Origin: Phoma sp. XZ068
Lineage: Eukaryota > Ascomycota > Dothideomycetes > Pleosporales > Didymellaceae
NCBI GenBank assembly: GCA_004835665.1
Contig: RBKR01000010.1
Coordinates: 310,001 to 374,000, forward strand
Length of the DNA stretch: 64,000 nt
Direction: 5' to 3'
Each line of letters opens with the position of its first letter. Position 1 is the first letter of the stretch. Positions 1 to 10,954 of the stretch are shown in pieces. A program made the translations under genes and the position numbers. The notes beneath the pieces are model-generated. The model did no database searches, had not been told where the DNA came from, and saw only the letters and a list, made by a program, of their open reading frames with translations.

Positions 1-9
1 GTAGCGAAT

Positions 10-1084
10 GTGCCAAGACATATATCTAACTCGTCAACCTCGAATCCAGTTCTCGAAGTCTCTCAATTCGTCCTTGGAACATGGGTCGAGAACATCGGTG
101 TCCGCTCGAATGGGAAGATTCTCGTCACCATGACCACTCCTCCCGAGGTCTGGGAGATCGATCCTTTTAAGTCTCCAAAATTGAATGCCACGAGATTGAT
201 ACATCATTTTGATGGAGTCGAGCGAGCTACTGGTATCACCGAGGTTGAGCCGGATGTCTTCATGGTCGCAGCTGGTAGTAGCATCTGGCGAATGGATTTA
301 CAGAAGCGATATGTTGACCTCACACGTGATCACGCGTTAACCCCGCGCTGCTGCCTATCGCTGCCTACTGTAACGCGTCACCTATCCATCAGACTCACCA
401 GTATATCTTACTAGCTAGATACCTTCATTAGCAATCAACCCAGTCTCTCATCTTCTCCGCACCATCATCCTTAGACAATACAACCACGTCTCCGAGGTCG
501 TTTACCTAAACTCAGCACAACTACTGAATGGTTTGGCCACTCTGGAGGCAAGTTCAGGGACAATTCTTGCTGCGGACTCTCAGCTCGGTCTCGTTTGGCG
601 CATCAACATCAAAACTGCAGACTACGAAGTGGCCTTGCAGGACGACACAATGGCCCCGAGTGATGAGCTGGGGCTGCCTCTTGGTATTAACGGTGTGCGC
701 ATCTGGAGGGACTACGTATACTACAACAACAGTCCGCGGAGGCTTCTGTGTCGCGTTCGTGTGGACGTTGCCACTGGACGAGCTATTGGGCCATACGAGA
801 TTATTGCTCGAGGTGTACTTTCTGATGACTTTGCCGTAGCATCGGACGGTACCGCGTATCTTGCAGGGCTCACCAACAACGTTGTCACACGCGTCCGACT
901 GAATGGTACTCATGAAGTTGTCGCTGGCAGCCTCAATTCGACCGATGTAGCTGGCGCGACATCGGCAGCATTTGGAAGGGTTGTCGGACATAACGTGCTC
1001 TATGTCACTACCAGCGGAGGTTCTTCTGCGCCTGTCAATGGGAGTTTCGTTGAAAGGGGGAAAGTCATGGCTATCACGCTTTGA
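10..1084 (+). pseudogene. SMP-30/gluconolactonase-like beta-propeller gene, apparently interrupted
   Basis: Two open stretches, about 10-315 and 480-1084, read as one six-bladed propeller protein of the SMP-30/gluconolactonase-like type that fungi often secrete. The first holds the N-terminal blades (LGTWVENIGVRSNGKILVT, SSIWRMD). The second resumes at VVYLNSAQLLNGLATL and runs to ...GKVMAITL and a stop. Between them, about 315-475 has stops and no coding character. I tried GT and AG pairs and found none that restores the frame, so this looks like an insertion or a decayed stretch rather than an intron, though a missed intron is possible. The ATG at 10 is used because the window starts there; a signal peptide may lie upstream. 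The substrate cannot be inferred. Confidence 0.55.
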
Positions 1085-1709
1085 GCTGGAGCACTACTTC
1101 TTCAGCTGCAGGGGCTCAAGAGTGGTATAGATGATGACATGGAACGCTGTCTTTGTTTATCCGCATAAACTCCATATTTAGTCGTTGACAGTAATACCAC
1201 GATGCCACTCTGTTATCCTCGTATGCATAAGCAATCTCGCGACACTGTGGCCTACCGGGTATTACGTCTGCGTTGTACAGAGCTCCTGATTGTACGTACA
1301 GACGAAACTGGAACGGTATCTGCACACAAACATCATCATCATAATCACTGGAAGGAATCCCAATATCTAAGATGAAGCGTGAGCAAACCAGAGGTATGAA
1401 AAGATTTTGTTGGAGAGTTTCCGAATCGTTTCGTCCGTGCTAGCCCCCACTCGAGGACTCACTGCCATGCACAAGAAATCCGGAATCTGAAAGCGAATCC
1501 GAGACCCAGAGACCGAATGAATTCTCGACCAATCAATGTGCGCGCTTGGCTTATGAAAGGGGCTGCTCATGCGTTAAAGTTTATCAGGCCAAGGCTGCTG
1601 GCCTGTATCCGTCCTCAGCGCTGATCGATCACTCTTTTATAAGGTATCCTTCAGCCTTGTAGTAACATGCATAATTGCGCAGGTTGTATCTATCCAGACC
1701 CGCCTCACG
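1085..1709. other. Intergenic region, 3' and 5' flanks
   Basis: No convincing coding sequence was seen. It holds the 3' flank of the propeller gene and the presumed promoter and leader of the hydrolase that starts at 1710. Confidence 0.4.
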
Positions 1710-3356
1710 ATGCCCGGAAAACGTGGAATCGTAACTGCCGTTCTCGACCGCCTAGCCGCGCGACAGCTGGGATTCCCACCAGAAACATGCTCCTATACGA
1801 CTACAAGCATGCGCATCCCTGTATCGGACCAAGAAGAGCATTTCGAACTTGTCGCAGATCTTTACCAACCTATACTAGCCAACGACGAGAAACCCGCGGG
1901 GACGATTCTTGTTCGATGTCCGTACGGCCGCAGCCTTGTATTCGCGCTTCTTAGCGCTCATCCGTACGCAGCCCGTGGCTACCAATGCCTGCTTGTCAGC
2001 TGTCGTGGCACATTCGGTTCTGGAGGAAAATTCGATCCCTGGCACAATGAGGAACATGACGGACATACAGTCGTCAATTGGATGCGAAAACAAAGCTGGT
2101 ACACGGGTTCATTCGCAACGCTAGGAGGCTCATATCTGGGTTTCGTGCAATGGGCCCTATTGCGGAATCCGCCATCCGACATGGTGGCTGCCATAATTCA
2201 ATGCGCCCCCCACGATTTTAGCAAGTCATTGTGGGGAACTGGTTCACTTGCGCTAGAATGGATTTCATGGGCTGAAAATGTAGTGCATCAGGAAGAAACG
2301 GGAATCATGCAGACGTTCAAAGCATGGTCCACACCACGAAGGTTACGGCCTGTCTTGGATCGTGCACCGTTGAGCGCAAGCGTGAAAACCCATTTCCAGG
2401 GTCGCGCGCCTTGGATGGAATATGTTGTTGATCATCCTGACACTACTGATCCATTTTACGATCAGCTCAAACTTGGAGAAGCTCTGGAGCGTGCGGATAT
2501 TCCAATCTTTCTTGTTGGTGGATGGTACGACGTCTTCGCGCCTCAGACAATGGAGCAATATGCACGCCTCAGTGAGCGCAACACAGATGTTGCACTTTTG
2601 ATGGGTCCATGGAACCACACACGGGTGGGACTACAGTCGAAAGTCTATCAGCAGTCGTTCAACTGGCTGGAGAAGCATCTTGCGAAACGAAATTTAAGAG
2701 AGAGAGAAGCAGCCGTTCAGTATTTCGTCACTGGCGCTGGAGAATGGCGTAATGTGCAGCAGTGGCCACCACCAACGCATGCGAAAGAGCTTTATCTCCA
2801 ATCTGGCAATCGTCTTGCATATACACTTTCAACCATAGAGGAAGGCTCCTCGAGCTTTGTTTTTGATCCAAGTCAGCCAACTCCAACGCTTGGCGGAAAC
2901 CAACTCCTGGGAGGGGGAAGTGTGGATGATACCGCACTAATGCACCGCTCAGACGTACTTACATTTTCGACCGAAGTCCTTAAGAACAATCTCGAGTTCT
3001 CCGGAAAAGTAGTCGTTCATTTGAGCCACTCGAGCGATAGCTCGGACGCGGATATTTTCGTCAGGATTGGCGAGGTCAATTCGAAGGGACGCTCCCACAA
3101 CATCACGGAAACTTACAAACGCCGCGAAAATGGCCAGAAGGACGACAATCTCATTCTTTGGTTGAATGACTGCGCACACAGATTTCCTAAGGGAAGCCGC
3201 ATCCAATTGCTTATCGCTGGAGGGTCGTTTCCGCAACTTGCCATACCTACCGGAAACGGACATAGTGCAAGTTCTGTAGAGATGAAAAAAACTGTTCACA
3301 AGATTTACCACGGTAAGTTGGGAGTTTCGAAGGTGATACTACCTGTTGTTGAATAA
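1710..3356 (+). CDS. CocE/NonD-family serine hydrolase (X-Pro dipeptidyl-peptidase S15-like)
   Basis: An intronless reading frame for 548 residues. An alpha/beta-hydrolase domain comes first: the nucleophile sits in GGSYLG (Ser141), the acid in GGWYD (Asp274) and the base in GPWNH (His303). This is the Ser-Asp-His arrangement of the CocE/NonD acylase and cocaine-esterase family. The C-terminal third (about residues 330-548) fits the jelly-roll domain of S15-type enzymes. Family members cleave esters or amides such as acylated small molecules; the substrate here is unknown. There is no signal peptide, so it is probably cytosolic. The ATG gives the family N terminus before the strand ending in ILVRCPYGR. 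It is flanked by unrelated genes on the same strand and looks intact. Confidence 0.88.
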   Translation: MPGKRGIVTAVLDRLAARQLGFPPETCSYTTTSMRIPVSDQEEHFELVADLYQPILANDEKPAGTILVRCPYGRSLVFALLSAHPYAARGYQCLLVSCRGTFGSGGKFDPWHNEEHDGHTVVNWMRKQSWYTGSFATLGGSYLGFVQWALLRNPPSDMVAAIIQCAPHDFSKSLWGTGSLALEWISWAENVVHQEETGIMQTFKAWSTPRRLRPVLDRAPLSASVKTHFQGRAPWMEYVVDHPDTTDPFYDQLKLGEALERADIPIFLVGGWYDVFAPQTMEQYARLSERNTDVALLMGPWNHTRVGLQSKVYQQSFNWLEKHLAKRNLREREAAVQYFVTGAGEWRNVQQWPPPTHAKELYLQSGNRLAYTLSTIEEGSSSFVFDPSQPTPTLGGNQLLGGGSVDDTALMHRSDVLTFSTEVLKNNLEFSGKVVVHLSHSSDSSDADIFVRIGEVNSKGRSHNITETYKRRENGQKDDNLILWLNDCAHRFPKGSRIQLLIAGGSFPQLAIPTGNGHSASSVEMKKTVHKIYHGKLGVSKVILPVVE

Positions 3357-4159
3357 CCAAATTCGTACTGTCACTCCGTCGGATACGCCGTAGGGGTATC
3401 GATGGATGACGTTACTATCAAAACACCCAGACCAGCTAGGTGGATATCTTGGCAGTCGGTTTCTACCCTTTACTACTAAATACAATATAGAGAGACTATC
3501 CTCAGGGTCTCAATGTACTTATCTTATGGAGCTTCATCAGCACAGTTCTCCTGATACTAATCTGGAAGACCTATCGCACTTTAAAGTGCTTTCCTAATAT
3601 GCGTTGCCGATCTGCGCAAACCTGGTCATAACACCAAGCATAAGCAATAACCTTATCACTACACGGCGGAGTTTGTGGCATCTTGTATCAGCACGTTTCT
3701 TTTAAGGGGGGCTGCCAATCCTGTCACATGTCAATAAACCATCTTATTACGTCTTCCAAACATGTTCGAATGACTCCGGTCGCAGTACAGGAAACAGTTA
3801 CCCATATTTCATCACGTATTGCATCAACAAAGCGCAATGTAAAAGATCATATCAGATACAGAAAAGGACCGGTTTGCATAAAGTGGAACGATGGGATGAT
3901 CTGTCCGCCGTAAAGGCCCGATTAGAATTCAAACTACTACGGACGAAATCGAAAGTCGAAGGTAACTTTTCCTGCCCATATTTTACTCACCGTGTATCAT
4001 CTTGTCGCGTGTGGTAGCCTTGATCGCGTGTGGTAGCCTTGGCTATAAGCTCAACGGACCAAAAGCACGATTGTGATCCGCTGCTTCAATGTATAAAGTC
4101 GCTAACATTACGTCTATTGCCACAGCACAATAGACAGACACCACTTCCTCGTTTTCGCA
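3357..4159. other. Intergenic region with a short tandem repeat
   Basis: No gene was recognised. At about 4004-4040 a 19-bp unit, CGCGTGTGGTAGCCTTGAT, occurs twice in tandem with the second copy nearly complete, about 120 bp upstream of the next start codon. The rest has many short stops in all frames. Confidence 0.4.
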
Positions 4160-5182
4160 ATGACCAGACCCAAAATCCTTATCATCGGCTGCGGCGCTGT
4201 AGGCCTAACGCAAGGCTATTTCCTCTCCTTTGGCGCCGACATAACCTATCTTGTACGTCCTGGCCGGTCTCTCGCCTTCCAGTCACCAAAGAAGCTATAC
4301 GATTACAAAGAGAATGCACTTTGTGTGTTTGAAAGCTATCGAGTTATCGAGTCTCCAAGCAAAGTTGCGGGCGAGCAGTTTTTTTGCGTGTTCGACACCC
4401 TCGATGGCCACACGGCGCGCTCCGACAGCGGTGTAGCAACGCTAAAGGCTGTTGGCGACCTGATTCGTGATCACCCAGCGACTTTCGTCGTGTACGACGC
4501 CATCGGTCTTGATATGGAGGATCATTACGCCACGATGATGGGAATCTCGAAAGAGCGTCTAACTTTGGCTGGAAGTATACTCGCGCACCAGCCGACCAAG
4601 AAGATTCCACTCCCCGCATCTGCAGATGCCGACCTAGCCGGACAAGCCGATATCTTGTATTCGTACATCCGCGGCAACTTTGGCCTGATCGTTTTCAACT
4701 CGCGACCGCAGCTCACAAAACAACTCCAAGAGGTGTTCAACAAGCACGACAAGCTTCGCATCAAGCTTGTCCCAGGCTTTGTTGGGTCCTCAGGCACGCT
4801 GTTAGGAACTCTGCAATTAGTCAGCTGGGGGATCAGTGGCTTTCCACCATTCTCGCAGTTCCAGAAGAACAAAGAGATCTGGAACCTTTTGCTTAGAGCA
4901 CAAAGCGAAATCCTGCATCTCCCACGATTTGGGTGGACAGGGTGGCTTTTGTCGTTGTTGATTGGCTCGTGGGCGACGGCGAGGATGATCTTAGAGCCGG
5001 TCGAGAGTGCGTTGCCGCTGCAATACCATGAATTCAATACGTATCATCATGGTTCGAAGGTAGTTAAGCAGGACATCAGACTGCTTGAGGATGTCGTCGC
5101 TGAGGGCGAGAAGGCAGGACACAAAATGGTGGCTCTGCGTGAGGTTTGCCAACGAGCAGAGAAGACACTAGGAAAGAAATGA
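4160..5182 (+). CDS. Ketopantoate reductase-like (ApbA/PanE fold) protein
   Basis: An uninterrupted 340-residue frame. The N terminus, ILIIGCGAVGLTQGYFLSFG, is a Rossmann fold with the GxGxxG dinucleotide motif at about residues 10-15, followed by ITYLVRPGR, a strand and loop typical of NADP-binding PanE/ApbA proteins. Ketopantoate reductase makes pantoate for coenzyme A. Fungal genomes hold many divergent paralogues of this fold with unknown substrates, and this one is weakly conserved in its C-terminal half, so a role in pantothenate synthesis should not be assumed. A hydrophobic stretch near residues 255-270 (WTGWLLSLLIGSWATARMI) could be a buried helix. No signal peptide was seen. The start is the first ATG and sits directly before the nucleotide-binding strand. 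Confidence 0.75.
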   Translation: MTRPKILIIGCGAVGLTQGYFLSFGADITYLVRPGRSLAFQSPKKLYDYKENALCVFESYRVIESPSKVAGEQFFCVFDTLDGHTARSDSGVATLKAVGDLIRDHPATFVVYDAIGLDMEDHYATMMGISKERLTLAGSILAHQPTKKIPLPASADADLAGQADILYSYIRGNFGLIVFNSRPQLTKQLQEVFNKHDKLRIKLVPGFVGSSGTLLGTLQLVSWGISGFPPFSQFQKNKEIWNLLLRAQSEILHLPRFGWTGWLLSLLIGSWATARMILEPVESALPLQYHEFNTYHHGSKVVKQDIRLLEDVVAEGEKAGHKMVALREVCQRAEKTLGKK

Positions 5183-7102
5183 GTTCTTTGAGGCCTATGG
5201 CACGAGATTCGCGAGCTAGGACATGAGCGGAACTTTAGGGTCATATAGATGATTTTGTTAGGTGGGCAGTTTCTTGTTTCCTTTAATACTCAGAAGAATA
5301 ATGTTAAGAGCAGCAGATGAAATCAGTCTTGTGACGCAGCTCAGATGTAGGTCCGCTCGAACGACCAAACCCAATCCATCGCGGCTCGGCTTCCAAAACT
5401 TCCCTTTTTCGCACTTGCTTGAATTGATCACGAGTCAGTAATTAGGGATGTGTGAAAAATAAAACTATGTGGATGTTGCGACACAGTGGCACTGTCTTGA
5501 GGATAATAGCAGCGGGCGCGTTGTACTTCGCACACGTCACTTCACAACCACAGGCTCTTGGAAAACCAGCCTTAGCTAAGAAATGACGTTCCAGGGATGA
5601 AGGTCCCGCTTAGCGCTTTCGCATTCGCTTTTTCGATCTACAACGAACTTTCGCATTCGCTTTTGCGATCTACAACGAAGGATGATCCGCCTGGACGGGA
5701 TTAGGTGGGGCAGCACCGTGCAGCCTGTGACTAGTACCACCGCTACTGCAAGTGGATGACCCTGCAGTAGCGTCCGCTAGCCTGGTGGAGAACTGGGCGG
5801 AACACAAGTGGCTTATCCTGCGATGTTCTACGTGGAATATGCCAAGCATCCCAAAGCTCCCTTGTCTATGCCGAATTCAATGTCAACACAATTGCGAGCC
5901 TCGTAACCCTTTGATGACGGCTGACGTCAATTCAATTGACTGCTCGCAAGAGCTATGATCAAAATTACCATGTGTCACAAGAACAAATCGTGTTGCTGCT
6001 AGCTCTCAGCTGCGTAAATATCATTGGGAGAATCGACGCTGTGCAGGCCTTCAGTGCCAGCTTTTGGGACTCCCAATCAGTATAATTATAGGATGCAAGC
6101 CTCTTTGCTCGTGTCTACCATCCAATACCATGTTTGCTTCATAATTACATGGGCCAAATTTACTTAATTAATGTCATCACTCCGGGAACGCGATCACTCT
6201 AGTGGAGTTCGAAGGGCAATCGTGGCGAGATTGAGCAAGGAGGAGCAGTCACAGCTTTTTCGTCCGGCGCCCAGCTCTTTCGGACTGGTATGAACGAGAA
6301 GTGGAAGTCTACACTGGAGGAAAGCGGCGTTAGCTCGCTTAAAGCCGATACCTTGCGCAGGGTCAAAGACCAGTTTTTCATTCCTGGTCCGTGCAAGCTT
6401 CGGCGATGTAACATAGTAATAGATGGAGTGATAGCCGCGGCATAGAGTCCCAATCCGGCAGCTCGAATCCCCCGGCTCTACAGGCCTGTCATCTGATTGC
6501 AGTGGCTCAGACCATGGCTTTGAATGTTCTTTTAGAGTACTACAGCCTACGTCTTTTGTTAGTCATCATGCAGCAAGGCAAATCTGAAGTGACGCCGTAT
6601 GTCCGATGATCAATGAACATGGGATTTAGCTGTGTCCAAGCAGATATATGACAATGGGGTACTGTCACCGATACCCCAAGCAATGGGATTAGAACAATCA
6701 TTATCTCGGCTACCTGTCATACCATCAAGACACGCTCTCCAAGAAATTTATCACTCTTCGTATTCACTCTTCGTATTGCACAATCTTAAGGTACATCTTA
6801 TCTTCGGCTTCCAGTAGTTACCTTAAATACAAAATGGGGAGTCTAATCGATCTGGACTGACTTCATAAGAACAGCCGCACATCATAAAAGACTTGGCACA
6901 ATCTTTATGCCGGAACCCTGCCCTTGCGTCGTCATCGGACGTATGCTATCTTGCACTCTCTAGCCCCTAAAGTAGAAGTACCTACCTAAGACTTCCCATA
7001 TAAAGTCCTCTACACATCCTCAATCCAGTAGGTATCAATCATTGGCTATTTACTAGTGACGGTTTACCCATTCCATCACCAATTCAGCAGACTGCAATCG
7101 CT
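5183..7102. other. Long intergenic region, probably with decayed sequence
   Basis: No intact gene was recognised. At 5616-5679 a 32-bp unit (CTTTCGCATTCGC...) is tandemly duplicated with one mismatch. An open stretch at about 6200-6446 on the plus strand encodes a peptide-like sequence containing KDQFFIPGPCKLRR but has no useful start; it may be a gene remnant and I do not recognise it. The last 300 bases hold the promoter and leader of the FAD oxidase gene. Confidence 0.35.
5616..5679. repeat. 32-bp tandem duplication (two units)
   Basis: Two adjacent 32-base units (5616-5647 and 5648-5679) beginning CTTTCGCATTCGC and ending TCTACAACGAA differ at one position (T or G after the CTTTT run). 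No function is evident; replication slippage is the simplest origin. Confidence 0.9.
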
Positions 7103-8813
7103 ATGCTTTACCTGCCTTTGATTCTAGGCGTTTTTGGGGAATCAGCCCTAGCCACCTCTTTAGGCTCCCTACAATCTGCCTATGCGAGTACTGCGCTCTC
7201 TGAATCCAGAGACACAACCTCAACGGCCTGTCACCAAACAGTATGTGAGGCTCTTCTTATCCAACCAAGATACTAATTCCTTCTAGTGTAAAGAGCTTTC
7301 TGCAATATATGGCGCTGCCTTGTACTATCCCGAGCGCGATAACCTCACGTTCTGGGATGCTAGGCAACAAGAGGTCCGCCCTGCCTGTCGTGTTGAGCCA
7401 TCAAGCACCGCCAACGTCTCGAGCATCTTAACGAGTATAGTAAACAATGGCTGTAGATTTGCAGTCAAGTGTGGGGGGCATTCTCGACACGAAGACGACT
7501 CAAACTCCGTAGGCGGTGTCACCATTGACTTGGCGAGAATGAACACAGTACAAGTGACCGGAAACCGTAGCACAGCGGCCATCGGTGGAGGGGCTACCTC
7601 TCATCATGTTCTTACTGCGCTTGAACCTCTCGGCCTAGCTTTCGTTGCAGGCAGAACAGGTAGCGTCGGTGTCGGCGGTTTTACTTTAGGCGGAGGAACG
7701 TCACCTTTATCTCCGAGATGGGGATGGGCTTTAGACAACGTTTTTGAGTACGAGGTATGTGTCGCCATCCCACATCTTGCGCTGGCTTGCTAACGTTTTG
7801 TTCAGATCGTTCTTGCCAACTCTTCCGTCGTGTCTGCAAGCGAGCACCACAATGCGGACCTTTACTGGGCTCTTCGAGGCGGTGCAAACAACTTCGGCAT
7901 TGTCGCTACTTTCGTAGTACGAGTCTTCCCACAGGGCCCTGTATACGCTGCAACCTGGAGTTTCGATGCGAACCGCACAGACGAGGTTCTGGAGGAGTCT
8001 CAGAGACTCTTCACATCTGTTGACGATCCTGACATGCTTTATGAGTATTTCGACCTGTATAGCCAAGCCCAGGATCGCTTCACGACTGTCGGAAGAGCAA
8101 GGTACGCTCGGCCAATCATGAATCCGCCTGTGTATGATGGCCTGAGTCGAATTCCGTATCAATCCACAACTGGTGCTATCAATACTCTTACAAACTTATC
8201 TCCTCCCACACCGCCAAATGGTGTTGATCGGTAAGCGTTTGGAAACACCAATCTCTTGGGATCTCGCTAACTCGAATATAGTCACCTCTTCAACACTGTC
8301 ACCTACTATCCATCACTCGAAGTCAGTAAAAGCGCAATCAGGACTTACAGACAAGAGGTTCAGAGCATCAAAGATGTTCGAGGTCTGGCAGCATTCCTCA
8401 TCGTGTACCCGATCCATACGAATGCGGTCCGAGCTATGAAAGAGCGTGGTGGTAACGCTCTTGGTATCAACGGAGACTCACCTCTCATCAGTACGTGGCC
8501 ATCACGTCCCTTTGTAATCAATTCTAACCCTTTCGCAGTCAATATGCTGTCTCTGTCATGGGCAGATGCAGCCGATGATGCTAGGATGAATGCTTTTTCA
8601 GACCGAGTGATCGAAGGAATACAATCAGCAGCGGTGAGCAGAAGCGTCGACCACCCATTCATCTACATCAACTACGCGAAGTTTGATCAGGACCCGTTTT
8701 CCGGATATGGAGAGGAGAACAAGCAGAGATTGATCGATGTCCAGAACAGCGTTGATCCTACAGGACTTTTCACGTCTCGAGGACTTTGGCGGGGGTTTTT
8801 CAAGCTACAGTAA
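7103..8813 (+). CDS. Secreted FAD-linked oxidoreductase, berberine-bridge-enzyme-like
   Basis: Five exons, 7103-7240, 7287-7754, 7806-8230, 8282-8490 and 8539-8813, join in frame to 504 residues. Every junction is GT-AG and the first intron carries a TACTAAT-like branch point. The N terminus MLYLPLILGVFGESALA is a signal peptide. The FAD-binding domain (PF01565-type) includes KCGGHS, whose His near residue 111 would be the covalent flavin attachment site, and VGVGGFTLGGG. The second attachment Cys of bicovalent enzymes is not seen, so single attachment is likely. The C terminus has the BBE motif YINYAKFDQDPFSGYG and a final NSVDPTGLF. Such secreted oxidases act on sugars, alcohols or specialised metabolites; the substrate is unknown. 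No frameshift was seen. Confidence 0.88.
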
Positions 8814-9169
8814 ATGCGTCCATAACATGGTATCTATAATCGCACCCAGTGATATTTAGACAACTGTGTTCCAAAATGTAGACTCAAGAGATGGAAGCAG
8901 ATAAATTTCGATATTGCTGTAGGATTATATGACAGTTGATCACGATGCATTTCGGACCTCTAATTTGCCGGTAAAATGCCCAGTTAAGGTTTCGCCGACC
9001 AATCTGAGACTTTACGGGCTACAAACATGTGAGGATGCTTAGATGGTTGATCCTAACACTATTTCTTGTGCGGTGTAAACCGAATACCTCGCTCTAGCTC
9101 CCCTGTCGAAGACCATTCTGACCTATGTACTCATGAAGATCAAGAATGACTCGCTCGGCTCAACTATTC
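8814..9169. other. Intergenic region before a decayed transposon
   Basis: This is the 3' flank of the FAD oxidase gene. No coding sequence, and no clear transposon inverted repeat, was found where the left end of the neighbouring pogo relic would be expected. Confidence 0.35.
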
Positions 9170-10536
9170 TGCCCTGTAATTCCTGTGCGCCCCACTACGC
9201 TCGGTATCTGAACCTCGCCTCAATTATTGAAGCTGGTGACGAGCTCTTGTGCTGCCGTACGTGGTCGCGTATTCACGTTGATTGAGCCTCAAGCTCACGT
9301 ACGTTGCTCGGAGTACGAGCCTCCCAGAGAGCCTCTGGTAGAGCAGTTGGAGTAGGCGTACGGAGCTGCACGTCTAGCTTTAATAGAACAGTGTGTGGCT
9401 AGAAAGGCACAAGGCCTGCACCTCGAAAAGCTGAGCAGATATTGGCTGATGTAAACACTTAGTTATACGCTGCCTTAAACGCTAGTAGAAACTCAAGCTT
9501 GGTAATGTGGTTGATGTGGTGGCGGATCAGGCTCTCAACCTCATGGCTGTACGCACGCTTCAACGGCGAGAAGCAGCCAACATCAAGAGGCTGCAGCAGG
9601 TAAGATGAGTAAGGCGGCATACAGAGAGTGTAGATGTTGTTCTCCTTGCAGAGCTCTTGAAACTTAAGTAAGTGGTGGCTCTCGTGGCCGTCAAGGATAA
9701 GCAGGCGACGTGGGCCTACTACCCAAGCCTCTGTATGCTTAATAAAGTGCTTCAGCCACTCAACTCCAAACTCGTTGGTTGCCCAGCCGTTATCGCTGAC
9801 TGCAATCGCCCAGTCTCGTGGGATCTCGGCTTCCTCATACCAGGCAGACAGGTGGTACTGGCCAGCAAAGATGAGGAATGGTGGGGCTGACCAGGCAGCT
9901 GCGTTGATTGCAGCAATCAACGTTACCCACTCACGATTGCCAGGTTGGACAGCCTTTGGCCGGCCTTTTCCTCTCTGACGCTGTCACAACAAGTTGAGTT
10001 GTGATCTTGCCCATCATAAAGCCTGCTTCGTCGAAGTTGTAGATGTCATCATCGCAGATGCCGTACCTAGCCTTTGTCTGCTCTACTAGCTCAAACCAGC
10101 TTCTTATTAACACAGGATCCTCGCAGAGGGGTCTCTGCCTGCCATACGCCCGATTAAAATGCGTTGTAAGAGAGTCTGTACGCTTAACAAAGTTGCGCGG
10201 CCAGTGGACGCCAACCTGACCTGCGCCGCGCGCAACCAACAGTCTATCAGCCATATCACATACAGCTACGTACGTAGGCGCAAATTCACGTTGATAAAGG
10301 TTGAGTATATGTCCAACAATCACCTCCTCTTCAAGCAGGCTGAGCTTCTTTAAGTTTGGCTGGCAATCGCGCCGGGCAGACTTGCCAGCGCGCCGGCGGC
10401 GGATCGTTCGTTCAGACACGCTATAGATAGCAGCAGTATTGCGATTGCTCTGAGTTTGATGAGAATTAATAGAGGAGATAGCAAGCTGAATATCTGCTTC
10501 ATTTGAAGCTAACAGAGTAGCGCTGCGTCAAGCCAT
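9170..10536 (-). pseudogene. Decayed pogo/Fot1-type transposase (DDE_1), zinc-knuckle lineage
   Basis: Reading down the minus strand from the start codon at 10536, the frames resemble the intact transposase at 49394-51046: an N-terminal helix-turn-helix region (ERTIRRRRAGKSARRDC), YNFDEAGFMMG with the first catalytic Asp, LLILDGHESHH with the second, and LQPLDVGCFSPLKRAYS with the third. Beyond the stop at 9459, sequence matching RGAGLVPF and LRTPTPT continues to about 9170 with further stops. There is a stop at codon 3, a frameshift near 9925 and several later stops, so it cannot make a working enzyme. Matching inverted repeats could not be found. It is the oldest-looking member of its lineage in the window. 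Confidence 0.85.
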
Positions 10537-10954
10537 TGTACGTTGAGATCAGAGAGGTGCGCAAACTTGGCAGGGTGCGGCTAACTCGAAAATCGTTTGG
10601 AGAAGTCCATACACGGTGGTTATAGAGGACTCAAGCTACAACTGGAGGGTGGTCCAAAGTTTTGTTCCCCCTTAATGTCTGCCATTTGCATCTTGGCGCA
10701 ATCTCTAGATAGGGGCTCGCTTAGCTGTGGTCCCTAGATTTCGGTTGTAAGCTCATTGTAATAACTATCTGCATCTAGGTTAGTGGTTACTCTGCATGAA
10801 CTGCTAGCACCAATCGCTGCTCGGCGTTGCGTCGTATTTCATCGTATTCGTGTTCGTACTCGCCTCGCACACGCAGCTCATCTTACTTTACGACAAACCC
10901 AGGCTGTAACAGTAAAAGTGCTCTCGTAGTGCTTGCTCACGTAGCTGTGGTGCA
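10537..10954. other. Intergenic region upstream of a regulator gene
   Basis: This holds the 5' flank of the transposon relic and the presumed promoter and leader of the Zn2Cys6 gene that starts at 10955. No other gene was seen. Confidence 0.35.
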
